From Microbacterium candidum (GTDB lineage: Bacteria; Actinomycetota; Actinomycetes; Actinomycetales; Microbacteriaceae): a stretch of DNA of 64,000 nucleotides. A program made the position numbers and the translations under genes. Below are positions 17,226 through 25,462 of the stretch, one piece after another (within the stretch, counting starts at the first letter, position 1; each line of letters begins with the position of its first letter). The DNA is taken from positions 62,001 to 126,000 of the forward strand of contig NZ_JASXSZ010000004.1 in NCBI RefSeq assembly GCF_030315975.1, given 5' to 3'. Below the pieces are notes generated by a model. The model had not been told where the DNA came from and ran no database searches. It saw only the letters and a program-made list of their open reading frames with translations.

Positions 17226-18182
17226 TCAGTGGGTGCTGCGGAACTCGCTCGGCGAGACGCCGAACGCCGACTTGAACGCGCGGCTGAAGTGCGCGGCATC
17301 CACGAAGCCCCACCGCGCCGCGATCGCGGCCACGGGGCGATCCGCGAGCACCGGGTCGATGAGGTCGCGGCGGCACTGTTCGAGGCGGCGCGTGCGGATC
17401 CATGTCGAGACCGTCGTGCCCTGCTCCTGGAAGAGCCCGTGCAGGTGGCGCGTGGAGATGTAGTGCGCGGCGGCGATGGATGCCGGTCCCAGATCCGTCG
17501 AGGCGAGGTTGCGGTCGATGTATCCGCGGATGCGCTGCATGAGCGCCCGGTGCGGATCCGCCGTCGCGCCGTCGAGGCCGAGCTCGCGCGTGAAGACCGT
17601 CGTCACGAGGTCGAGGGCGCTGTGCGCCAGCCGGGCGCCGGTCGATCCGGCGAGCTGGTCGAGGTTGGTCGCGAGCTGCGTGAGATAGGGCGTCACGACC
17701 TGCCCGAGGCCCTCGGACCCGGAGATGCGCACCGCGGTGAGCTGGCCGACCATGTCCGACGGCAGCGTGATGAGGTGACGCGGGAACATCACGACCATCG
17801 TGCGGAAGTCCTCCTCGAAGACGAGGGAGTACGGACGGCTCGTGTCGTACACGGCGAGGTCGCCGGGGGTCAGCACCGCCTCGCGGCCGTCCTGGATCAG
17901 GAGGCCGCGCCCGGCGAGCATGAGGCTCACCTTGAAGTAGGGCCTGTCGCCGCGCGCGATGAGCTCGGGGGTGCGCTCGACGACGTGGTCGGTCGCACGC
18001 AGGTCGGACACGTGCACCTCATCGATGCCCGCCCCGCGGATCATGCCGCGGAAGCGGTCGGGATGCTCGCTCGTGACCTGCAGCGGCACGAAGGAGTCGT
18101 TGACCGCCGCACGGAACTCGCTGATGTTGCGCGCGATCGTCGTGGAGAGCACGTCGCTGGAGAAAGCCGACACAAGAACCAC
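17226..18182 (-). CDS. AraC-family regulator (FeaR/NitR-like)
   Basis: 318 residues from GTG 18182. The N-terminal half (about 1-200) is a cupin-like AraC-binding domain containing LTPGDLAVYDTSRPYSLVF. The C-terminal half has two helix-turn-helix units, the second in VAAIAARWGFVDAAHFSRAFKSAFG. This architecture matches FeaR, the activator of the E. coli amine oxidase tynA, and NitR. The gene is upstream of moaF on the same strand and divergent from the DUF202 pair. I infer that it senses an amine or its aldehyde and activates neighbouring genes. Confidence 0.87.
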   Translation of the reverse strand: MVLVSAFSSDVLSTTIARNISEFRAAVNDSFVPLQVTSEHPDRFRGMIRGAGIDEVHVSDLRATDHVVERTPELIARGDRPYFKVSLMLAGRGLLIQDGREAVLTPGDLAVYDTSRPYSLVFEEDFRTMVVMFPRHLITLPSDMVGQLTAVRISGSEGLGQVVTPYLTQLATNLDQLAGSTGARLAHSALDLVTTVFTRELGLDGATADPHRALMQRIRGYIDRNLASTDLGPASIAAAHYISTRHLHGLFQEQGTTVSTWIRTRRLEQCRRDLIDPVLADRPVAAIAARWGFVDAAHFSRAFKSAFGVSPSEFRSTH

Positions 18183-18247
18183 CTCGTTCTTCCGGGTTTC
18201 GGTTGATCATATACGATTTGTCGGGCGGGGCCGATAGACTCTGCGTC

Positions 18248-18607
18248 ATGCCCGAGTCGCGGTTCCCCCGGTCCGTCTACGGCGTCGGGGACGAGCCCGA
18301 CCCGCGGTTCAGCCTCGCCAACGAGCGGACGTTCCTCGCGTGGATCCGCACGTCGCTGGCGCTCGTGGCGATCGGAGTCGCGATCGAGGCGCTGGCCGCC
18401 CCCATCCATCCGTCGATGCGGATCGTCGCGGCCCTGCTGTTCATCGTGCTCGGGCTCGTCGCCGCCGGGTACGCGTGGCTCTCGTGGAGCCGGACCGAAC
18501 GCGCGCTGCGACTCTCGCAGGCGCTGCCGGGGCTTGCGATCGGGGCCGTGATGGTCGCGGGCGTCGCGCTTGCGATCGTCGCGGTCGTCATCGGCATGTT
18601 CGTCTGA
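18248..18607 (+). CDS. DUF202 (YidH-like) membrane protein
   Basis: 119 residues from ATG 18248. The conserved opening is RFSLANERTFLAWIRTSLALVAIGVAI, then two more hydrophobic segments, giving three membrane helices. DUF202 proteins have no established function. Three bases separate its stop from the start of a second DUF202 protein, a common pairing in actinobacteria. Confidence 0.9.
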   Translation: MPESRFPRSVYGVGDEPDPRFSLANERTFLAWIRTSLALVAIGVAIEALAAPIHPSMRIVAALLFIVLGLVAAGYAWLSWSRTERALRLSQALPGLAIGAVMVAGVALAIVAVVIGMFV

Positions 18608-18610
18608 GTC

Positions 18611-18949
18611 ATGACCGGCACGCCCTTCGATCCCGGTCTGCAGCTGGAGCGCACGCTCCTCGCCTGGCGCCGGACGTGCCTTGCGCTCGCGGTCGGCAAC
18701 GCCGCCGCCATCCGGTACCTCGGCGAGCTGCTCGGGCCGTGGGCGATGCTGATCGGCGTCGCCGGGCTCGTGCTCGCGCTCGTGGCCTGGGTGTTCTGCA
18801 CGCTGCGGTACCGTCGCGCGCATCGGGCTCTGTCCGACCGCGCCGAGCTCGTCTCGAGCGGACGGCTGCCGCTGCTCATGGCCCTCTCGGTCGGAGCGCT
18901 CGCGCTCGCGGCCGTCGGGCTCGTCCTTGACCTCGCGCTCACGCGCTGA
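18611..18949 (+). CDS. DUF202 membrane protein, second of a pair
   Basis: 112 residues. It has the family opening [21 protein letters not shown] and three predicted membrane helices. It is only distantly similar to its neighbour and probably forms a heteromeric membrane complex with it. Its stop lies 31 bp from the convergent stop of the amine oxidase gene. Confidence 0.9.
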   Translation: MTGTPFDPGLQLERTLLAWRRTCLALAVGNAAAIRYLGELLGPWAMLIGVAGLVLALVAWVFCTLRYRRAHRALSDRAELVSSGRLPLLMALSVGALALAAVGLVLDLALTR

Positions 18950-18983
18950 TCCCGTTGCCGCGTGGCCATCCGCGCGCGGATCA
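18947..18983. terminator. Weak inverted repeat spanning two convergent stop codons
   Basis: TGATCC (18947-18952) and GGATCA (18978-18983) are complementary 6-bp arms that include the stop codons of both converging genes; the loop is GC-rich. Possible shared terminator. Confidence 0.3.
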
Positions 18984-21053
18984 GCATGTGCAGGCGTCGC
19001 CGCATCCGGCGCACCCGCCGGCGCCGGCCGGGCGGTGCGCCTGGCTCGACTCGGGGACGTCCATCGCGGGGTTGACGTCGAGGAACCCGTAGGGCTTGAA
19101 CCAGAACCCCGAGTAGTCGACGGGCATGATCGGCCAGTCCTCCGGGCGCGGGATGTGGGTGAGCCCGAAGGTGTGCCACAGGACGAGGTCGCCGCCGTCG
19201 ATCGACCGGTCGTCCGCCGTGTAGGCGGGAAGGCCCGCTCCGCCCTGGTGGGCGTTCGGGTAGCGGCCTGACGGCCACCGCTCTTCGCGGTCGTAGGCGG
19301 TCGCCCACAGGTGCTTCGTGGCGAACGCCGCACGCGCCGCGACCGTCGACGCCGGGTCGGCCATGAGGAGCGCGGTCGGCTGGGGGAGGAGGTGGTACGC
19401 GGTCGGCTTGCCGACATAGTTGGTGCGGGATGCGGACTGCACCTCCCACACGCGGGCGACCGAGGCATCCGCTTCGCGCTGCGCCTCCTTCTCGGTGCGC
19501 AGCGGCGTCTCGGTCCACGTGAACGCGTTGCCGAACTCGTTGCCCGGCCCCATCGGGATGCGCGCGGCGTCGATCTCGACGAGCCGGTTGTCGTCGCCGT
19601 CGATCGCGACGTCGAGCCGGGCGCAGAAGAGGTGCTGGTGGACCGGTGCGAACACACCCGGCGCGATCTCGGGGGCGTGGGGGTTCGAGCTCCCCGGCAT
19701 CCCGGCTCCGACGAACACGATGCCGGTCGCCTTCGCCTCGACCTGGATCGACCCGTCGAGGTAGAAGTACCAGTAGAACCCGTAGTCGTAGTTGCCGATC
19801 GTGGAGAAGTAGGAGACCACGAGGCGCCGCGACCGGCGCACGTGCGAGCCGACCGGCCCCTGCTCGGTGTGCTTCCACAGCACGCCGTAGTCCTCCTCGT
19901 GCATGCACACGACGTTCGGGATCTGGACCGCGTGCCCGTGGTCGTCGGCGACGTAGCCGTCGAAGTAGCGGATGACGCCGAGGCAGTCGCAGCCGAGCTC
20001 GAGATGGTTGGCGTTCTTGCCGAGGAGGTACTCGCCGGCGTCGAAATAGCTGATCCAGAAGCGGGTGGGCGACGTGTCGCCGTAGGGGACGACCATCTCC
20101 GGCACGCTCGCCCGTGCGAGCACCGGGCGTCCGTCGAAGCGCACGTCGCCGAGGACGAGCCCCTCGCGCGCGTTGAATCCGACGCGCATCGACCAGTTCT
20201 CCCAGTCGACGAGCGAGCCGCCGACGTGGAAGCTCGGACCCTCCGGCTGGACGATCTCGATCGGCTTGAGGCTCGTGCGCGCGGGGCCCACGGCATCCGG
20301 GGCGTACCGGCCGCTGCCCGCGGGGACCGGGGTGTCCCCTTCGTCCTCGATGCCGATGACCTCGTTCGTGACGAGGTCGATGTGGACGATGAGGCCCTCG
20401 ACGGGGTGCGCCCACGGGATGTCGTCCTCGGAGTCGCGCAGGAACGTCAGCGAACGGATGACGCGTCGCCCGACCTCGTTCGCGCGGCCCACGAACCCCG
20501 GCGCGAGCGGGGTGCAGAAGGCGAGGTCGATGCGGTCCGCAAGGCCCCGGCGCGTCATCGCGGCACGCCATTCCGGGGAGGCCTTGACGATGCCCTCGGC
20601 GCGCTCGTATTCCTCGAAGAGGTACTGGGGCTGGCCGTAGGGGGCGGCGGATGCGTCGTGCCCGCGCTGCGAGACGACCGCGTTCTTCGTGACCGACACG
20701 ATCGCCTCGACGACCGCGTTCGTCCCGACGTCCATGAGTGTGACGTCCACGCGGCGGTCGATGGGGGCTCCCGGGAGCCAGGCGGCGAGCTCCTCCTTCG
20801 TGGGCTCGTCGGGCAGCAGCATCGGCACCCGCGTCGTCGCGGTGATAAGGCCCGCCTCGACGAGGATCGCGCGCGCCGCATCGATCTCTGCGCCGGTCAG
20901 GGGGTCGAGCGGATGCGGTGTTGCGGTCGTCGGGTCCGGGTGCGCGTGCTCGGGGTGCTCGTGGGCGCTGTGCGCGTGCGCGGTGTGCGCGTGCGCGGTG
21001 TGCGCGGTGGGCTCGCTGTGCTCGCGGGTGGCGGTGTGCTCGTGGTGCGACAT
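18981..21053 (-). CDS. Copper-containing primary amine oxidase (topaquinone)
   Basis: 690 residues from ATG 21053. Key sites: catalytic base Asp338 in YFDAGEYLLG; the cofactor motif TIGNYDY, whose first tyrosine (Tyr422) becomes topaquinone; copper ligands His472 and His474 in HQH; and a third His633 in GLTHIPRPEDW. It converts primary amines to aldehyde, ammonia and hydrogen peroxide. Two oddities stand out. The first 47 residues hold 14 histidines (AHAHTAHAHSAHEHPEHAH), and the C-terminus ends with four cysteines in ten residues (CAGCGDACTC). Both could bind copper. No signal peptide is visible, so it is probably cytoplasmic. It is divergent from a TetR gene with a palindromic operator between them. 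Confidence 0.95.
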   Translation of the reverse strand: MSHHEHTATREHSEPTAHTAHAHTAHAHSAHEHPEHAHPDPTTATPHPLDPLTGAEIDAARAILVEAGLITATTRVPMLLPDEPTKEELAAWLPGAPIDRRVDVTLMDVGTNAVVEAIVSVTKNAVVSQRGHDASAAPYGQPQYLFEEYERAEGIVKASPEWRAAMTRRGLADRIDLAFCTPLAPGFVGRANEVGRRVIRSLTFLRDSEDDIPWAHPVEGLIVHIDLVTNEVIGIEDEGDTPVPAGSGRYAPDAVGPARTSLKPIEIVQPEGPSFHVGGSLVDWENWSMRVGFNAREGLVLGDVRFDGRPVLARASVPEMVVPYGDTSPTRFWISYFDAGEYLLGKNANHLELGCDCLGVIRYFDGYVADDHGHAVQIPNVVCMHEEDYGVLWKHTEQGPVGSHVRRSRRLVVSYFSTIGNYDYGFYWYFYLDGSIQVEAKATGIVFVGAGMPGSSNPHAPEIAPGVFAPVHQHLFCARLDVAIDGDDNRLVEIDAARIPMGPGNEFGNAFTWTETPLRTEKEAQREADASVARVWEVQSASRTNYVGKPTAYHLLPQPTALLMADPASTVAARAAFATKHLWATAYDREERWPSGRYPNAHQGGAGLPAYTADDRSIDGGDLVLWHTFGLTHIPRPEDWPIMPVDYSGFWFKPYGFLDVNPAMDVPESSQAHRPAGAGGCAGCGDACTC

Positions 21054-21084
21054 TGCAGACTCCTCGGCGGCCGGAGCCGCATGT

Positions 21085-21100
21085 TTGAGCGATTGCTCAA
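21085..21100. promoter_or_regulatory. Palindromic operator between amine oxidase and TetR genes
   Basis: TTGAGC-GATT-GCTCAA has perfect 6-bp arms, 32 bp upstream of the amine oxidase start and 60 bp upstream of the TetR start. The size and place fit autoregulation by the TetR protein and co-control of the oxidase. Confidence 0.65.
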
Positions 21101-21159
21101 TAATAGGATGGAGCGTGCGGGATGTCCAGGCTTCGAGCGCGGAAGGGGATGATCGGAGG

Positions 21160-21750
21160 ATGCCGAAAGTCGTCGACCGCGATGAGCGCCGCAGGGAGAT
21201 CGTCGATGCGTATCTGCGGATCGTCTCCCGTTCCGGGGTTGCGGCGGCGACGAGCCGCGCGCTGGCGGCGGAGGCGGGGATCTCCACGGGTGCGCTCTGG
21301 CATTACTTCGACGGATTCGGCGACGTCGTGCGGGATGCCTTCCAGCGCGTCTACGGTCAGACGAACGAGCGGATCGCGGCCGCGGCCGACGGGGCGCGGG
21401 GGCTTGCCGCGCTCGATGCGATGGCCGTCGACATCCTTCCGCACGATGCGCGGACGCGGGACGAGGCGACCGTCGTCGTGAGCTTCTGGGGGCTGCTGCC
21501 CGCGCACGAGGGCTTCCGCGAGCAGTCGCGAGCCGTCGAGGCCGAGTGGGGCCGCCAGGTGTCCGGACATCTGCGCGAGGCGATCGACGACGGAGAGCTT
21601 GTCGCCGACACCCCGATCGCGCCGCTCACGGACACCCTTCTCGCGGTGTTCGAGGCGCTCCAGCTGCGTGAGGTGCAGGGTTCGCCCGCCGCGCAGCCTG
21701 CCCGGCAGCGCGCGATCATCGATCACCTGCTCGGGCCCTGGCGGATGTGA
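21160..21750 (+). CDS. TetR-family transcriptional regulator
   Basis: 196 residues from ATG 21160, with purine-rich GGAAGGGG at 21141-21148 upstream. The N-terminal HTH spans about residues 10-55 (REIVDAYLRIVSRSGVAAAT ... AAEAGISTGALWHYF). The C-terminal effector domain is all-helical and resembles BetI/AcrR-type proteins with the pattern SFWGLLPAHEGFR. It probably represses the divergent amine oxidase and its own gene through the 21085-21100 palindrome, with an amine or aldehyde as ligand; the ligand is inferred. Confidence 0.9.
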   Translation: MPKVVDRDERRREIVDAYLRIVSRSGVAAATSRALAAEAGISTGALWHYFDGFGDVVRDAFQRVYGQTNERIAAAADGARGLAALDAMAVDILPHDARTRDEATVVVSFWGLLPAHEGFREQSRAVEAEWGRQVSGHLREAIDDGELVADTPIAPLTDTLLAVFEALQLREVQGSPAAQPARQRAIIDHLLGPWRM

Positions 21751-21837
21751 CCTCCGCGCGCACGAGCCGCTGAGTCTGCGCCGCGAGGAGGGGTGCGGTC
21801 GCGGCGGAAGACCGCGTGCCTTCGGTCGAAAAGAGGT

Positions 21838-23158
21838 CGCCGCCGGCGAGACGTACTCGACGGCGACGTTCCTCGGCGCTTCGGGCGGGGCGTACAGCCT
21901 GGGCGACGTCGCCCTGTGGACCACGGGCTACGGCACGATCGCGTACGCCTTCGGCTACCTGTACCTGCCGACGCTCTGGACGTACGCCCGCGACCACAAC
22001 CTCGTCACGCAGGCGGACTTCTTCCAGCACCGGTTCGGCAGTCGGTGGATCGGCGCGCTCTTCGGCATCGTCGGCGTCGCGTTCATGATCCCGTACATCG
22101 AGGTGCAGCTGCTGGGCTTCGGGCAGATCGTCCAGGTGACGTCGGGCGGCGCCCTGCCGCGCGACGTGAGCATGCTGCTGGCCTTCGCGGTCGTCGCGAT
22201 CTTCGTCTCGCTCGCCGGCATGAACGCCACGGCGATGGTCGCGATCCTCAAGGACATCCTGATGATCCTCGCCATCGGGATCGTGGGCATCTATCTGCCG
22301 CTGCATTACTTCGGCTCGTACATCACCGTGGTCGACAAGGTCCTGGCGAAGTACCCGGGGCTGTTCGCGCTGCAGGGTCACACCATCCAGCACACGCCGC
22401 TGTGGATGATGTCGACGCTGCTCGTCTCGGGCGCTGCGTTCTTCATGTTCCCGCACGCGACGGCCGCGATCTTCTCGGCGAAGTCGGCGGAGACCGTGCG
22501 GCGCAACATGGTCTTCCTGCCGTTCTACAACATCCTGCTGTTCCTGCCGGTCCTCGTCGGCATGACCGCGCTCCTCGTGACGCCGGGGCTGACGGGAAGC
22601 GACACCAACGCCGCACTGCTGAACCTCTCGGTCGCAGCTCTGCCGCCGTGGGTCGCCGGTCTCGTCGGAGCGGCGGGCGCGCTGTCCGCGATGGTGCCGG
22701 TGAGCCTCCTCGTCCTGCAGTCCGCGACGCAGCTGTCGAAGAACGTGTACAAGGCGGCGTTCCGGCCTCAGACGGGGGAGCGGACGGTCCTGTCGCTGTC
22801 GAAGTGGCTCGTGTTCGCCGTGATGGCGGTCTCGCTGCTGCTCGCCCTCACATCGCCGACGCTGCTCGTCAACCTCCTGCAGATCGGGCAGGCGGGGGTC
22901 TCGCAGTTCCTTCCCGCGATCGTGCTCGGTCTCTTCTGGAAGCGCCTGAACCGGGCCGCGATGCTCGTCGGCATGCTCGTCGGCGTCGCGATCGTGAGCT
23001 GGTCGGTCATCACGACGACGCCGGTCGTCTTCGGCATGAATGTGGGCCTCGTCGCCCTGGCGATCAACGTCGTCATCACCGTCGGCGGCTCCGCGATCCG
23101 GCCGGGTCACGCGCCGGCCGACGACAAGAAGGTCGGAGCGGCGGCGATCCTGGGCTGA
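21838..23158 (+). pseudogene. Sodium:solute symporter (SSS family), 5'-truncated
   Basis: The reading frame from about 21838 encodes around 440 residues matching an SSS symporter from its second or third helix onward: GETYSTATFLGASGGAY, WTYARDHNLVTQADFFQHRFGS, then at least ten hydrophobic segments to an intact C-terminus. The usual first 50-60 residues (first membrane helix and the loop before GETYST) are missing. No in-frame ATG, GTG or TTG occurs between the TetR stop and the first matched residue, and other frames there do not supply the missing part. A deletion probably joined the TetR end to the symporter body. If a CTG start is used, a shortened protein remains possible. The cargo might have been an amine-derived acid. 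Confidence 0.65.
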
Positions 23159-23180
23159 GTCGCGGTGCGACGATGACCGC

Positions 23181-23909
23181 ATGACCTCTCTCTTCGTCCG
23201 CCGCATGACGGCATCGGCGTCCGCGTCAGGGCCGCCCGTGCTCCTCATCCACGGGCTCGCGTCGCGCGGGCGCGTCGACTGGCCGGACGCCGACTGGGCG
23301 AAGCCGCTCGCCGCAGCTGGACGTGACGTCTACGTCGTCGACCTGCCCGCGCACGGGGCGGCACCGCGACCGGACGCCCCGGTCGGCACCGCGGAGGTCA
23401 TAGACCTGCTCGCTGAGGTCGTAGAACAGGCTGGAGGCGAGGCCGACGTCATCGGCTATTCGCTCGGCGCTCGCCTCGCGTGGGATCTCGCCGCCCACCG
23501 CACCAGGCGGTGCGCGGTGCGCCGGGCGGTGCTGGGCGGGCTCAGCACGATCGAACCGCTGATCCACGTGGATCTGGATGCAGCGCGTGCGGCGATCGCG
23601 GGCGGTCCCGAGCCGACGGACCCCCTGACCGCGACGATCGTGCGGATGTCGCGACTGCCGGGGCTCGATCCTGCCGCTGTGCTGAATGTCGTCGAGGGGA
23701 TGGCTGCCGAACCGTTCGACTCCCGTGCCCATCCGCCAGCCGTCCCTGTGCTCCTCCTCGGCGGCGTCGACGACCCGCTCGCGCGCGGGCTCGCACAGCT
23801 CGCGGACGTGCTGCCGGATGCGCGGGTCCAGACCGTTCCAGGCGACCACCTGACCGCGCTCCACACTCCCGAGTTCCGCGCCGCGGCGTTCGCATTCTTC
23901 GGTGTCTGA
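23181..23909 (+). CDS. Alpha/beta-fold hydrolase
   Basis: 242 residues from ATG 23181. It shows the oxyanion region LLIHGLASRG, nucleophile elbow GYSLG (Ser94), an acid in GGVDDP (Asp197/198) and the catalytic His223 in PGDHLT. The order and spacing fit a small esterase/lipase-like hydrolase of the MenH or epoxide-hydrolase-like group. No signal peptide; cytoplasmic. The substrate is unknown and the neighbours give no strong hint. Confidence 0.88.
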   Translation: MTSLFVRRMTASASASGPPVLLIHGLASRGRVDWPDADWAKPLAAAGRDVYVVDLPAHGAAPRPDAPVGTAEVIDLLAEVVEQAGGEADVIGYSLGARLAWDLAAHRTRRCAVRRAVLGGLSTIEPLIHVDLDAARAAIAGGPEPTDPLTATIVRMSRLPGLDPAAVLNVVEGMAAEPFDSRAHPPAVPVLLLGGVDDPLARGLAQLADVLPDARVQTVPGDHLTALHTPEFRAAAFAFFGV

Positions 23910-23963
23910 CTGCGGCGGCCGTCGGCTCGCGATCGTGTCGGAGGCGCCTGGCAGGATGGCGGA

Positions 23964-25037
23964 GTGGACCTCGAGACCCTTCGCTCCGAGCGCCTGCGCT
24001 CGCATCGGCTGACCGCCCCGGCCGCATCCCTCGTCGACGCGGCGGCCCACCTCCTCGCGGTCCAGAGCCAGGAGTTCTGGGGCGGGCGATGGGCTCTCGC
24101 GGTGCGCACGCGCGCGGCCCGGGGCGCGGCGCCCACGATGCGCGATGTGGATGCCGCGTTCGACTCCGGCGCACTCGTGCGGGCGTGGACGATGCGCGGC
24201 ACGCTGCACACGATCCCCTCTCGCGACCTCGGCTGGGTGCTGGAGGTCACGGGGGAGCGGCAGCTGAAGCAGGCGGCATCCCGCCACCGTGCCCTCGGGC
24301 TCGACGACGACACGATGTCGCGGGCCGAGCGGGTGGTGCGCGACGTGCTCGCGGACTCCGGGCAGGCGACCCGGCCGGAGCTGTTCGCGGAGCTCGAGAA
24401 GCAGGCGCGCATCGATCCGCGCGATCAGCGCGGCGTGCACATCCTGTACTCCCTCGCCGTGCGGGGTGTGATCTGCCAGGGGCCCGTCGTCGAGCGCGCA
24501 GCCGGCCCCGCGCGCGAACAGCGGTTCGTCCTCGTCGAGGACTGGGTGACGGATTCGGCATCCCCCGCCGATCCGCTCGCCGAGCTGTTCCGGCGCTACA
24601 TCGACGGCCACGGCCCTGCGGGCCCGGAAGACTTCGCGTGGTGGTCGGGGCTCCCCGTCACGATCGCCCGCGCGGCGGCCGTGTCATCCGGTCTCGATCC
24701 GATCGAGGAGAACCTCTACGTCTCGGCGAGCCGACCCCGGCGATCGGGCGGCTCGGAGGTCTTCGCCCTGCCGCCGTTCGAGGAGTACTACATCTCCTAC
24801 GCCGATCGCACGACAGCCTGCGCGCCCGAATTCCTCGCGCCCATCGGCCCCGGCTCGAACGGGATGGTGCGGCCGATCCTCGTCGCGCGCGGTGCGATCG
24901 TGGGGGCATGGACGCATTCGCTCGCGGTCGGGCGGCACCGCGACGATCCCGTGCCCGAACTGCTCGCGCCGGGGGCGGCGACCGACGCCGAGATCGCGGC
25001 GGCGCTCGACCGGTACTCGGCATTCGTCGCGGGATGA
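23964..25037 (+). CDS. Winged-helix protein of the AlkZ DNA-glycosylase-like family
   Basis: 357 residues from GTG 23964. It shows the N-terminal HTH_42-type pattern with VQSQEFWGGRWAL, in which Gln34-Ser35-Gln36 matches the catalytic QxQ of AlkZ-type glycosylases. It then has VRAWTMRGTLHTIPSRDLGW and the distal FEEYYISYADRT. Family members excise bulky or cross-linked bases using tandem winged helices. Many paralogues are uncharacterised, so DNA repair is likely rather than certain. No obvious operon partner. Confidence 0.8.
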   Translation: MDLETLRSERLRSHRLTAPAASLVDAAAHLLAVQSQEFWGGRWALAVRTRAARGAAPTMRDVDAAFDSGALVRAWTMRGTLHTIPSRDLGWVLEVTGERQLKQAASRHRALGLDDDTMSRAERVVRDVLADSGQATRPELFAELEKQARIDPRDQRGVHILYSLAVRGVICQGPVVERAAGPAREQRFVLVEDWVTDSASPADPLAELFRRYIDGHGPAGPEDFAWWSGLPVTIARAAAVSSGLDPIEENLYVSASRPRRSGGSEVFALPPFEEYYISYADRTTACAPEFLAPIGPGSNGMVRPILVARGAIVGAWTHSLAVGRHRDDPVPELLAPGAATDAEIAAALDRYSAFVAG

Positions 25038-25074
25038 CGGCTGTGGTCGCCCGCCGGAATGCGAGACGTCGGCG

Positions 25075-25092
25075 CATGCCGAAGGCGGCATG
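25075..25092 (+). terminator. Hairpin downstream of the AlkZ-like gene
   Basis: CATGCCG-AAGG-CGGCATG has a perfect 7-bp stem and tetraloop, 37 bp after the AlkZ-like stop. No U-run follows, which is usual in high-GC actinobacteria. Confidence 0.45.
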
Positions 25093-25220
25093 AGGCTCCG
25101 GAATTCCGCGTGATTCTGCGGGTTTGCGCGGACCGACTCCCCGATTTCAAGACGAGGCGTGCCCGGATTCCGCACGGTGGCTCCCGAGCTCAGCTTTGTC
25201 GAAGATCTTGGCGAAGGGTA

Positions 25221-25250
25221 TTGACGGCGGCTCCACAGGGGGAGTAGACC
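25221..25250 (+). promoter_or_regulatory. Candidate promoter of the giant-protein gene
   Basis: TTGACG at 25221-25226 and TAGACC at 25245-25250 are 18 bp apart and resemble vegetative sigma -35/-10 boxes. They lie 65 bp before the proposed start codon. The rest of 25038-25315 shows no gene. Confidence 0.45.
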
Positions 25251-25303
25251 TGCGTTCCGTATCCGCGTGCTGGGCGCGGGACATCCGGCGGTTCCTAGGG
25301 CAC

Positions 25304-25310
25304 GGGGAGG
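25304..25310 (+). promoter_or_regulatory. Ribosome binding site fixing the giant gene's start
   Basis: GGGGAGG ends 5 nt before GTG 25316, an ideal spacing. The in-frame TTG at 25313 is only 2 nt away and is less likely. The frame is open further upstream to 25124, but without comparable site or a signal-peptide-compatible start. Confidence 0.7.
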
Positions 25311-25315
25311 CCTTG

Positions 25316-25462
25316 GTGCACACCAAGTCGGTTGGAACGGCGTCGCGCGCCGAGAACAGGCCAGAAGCGCAGTCAGCGCACGGCCTGGTCATCCGCGTGA
25401 CGGCCCTGTTCGCCGCCTTCGTCACCGCGTTCTCCCTCTCGCTGCCGAACGTCGCACAGGCG
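25316..25462 (+). other. Sec signal peptide of the giant protein
   Basis: Residues 1-49. A long basic and polar n-region is followed by the hydrophobic core VTALFAAFVTAFSLSL and the cleavage site VAQA|TT. The long n-region recalls the extended signal peptides of large surface proteins. Confidence 0.8.

Noticed and set aside
25124..25315. Upstream extension of the giant frame to an ATG-type start at 25124
   Set aside because: It would place about 64 residues of low-quality sequence before the signal peptide, removing it from the N-terminus. GTG 25316 has a GGGGAGG at 5 nt and gives a normal export signal.
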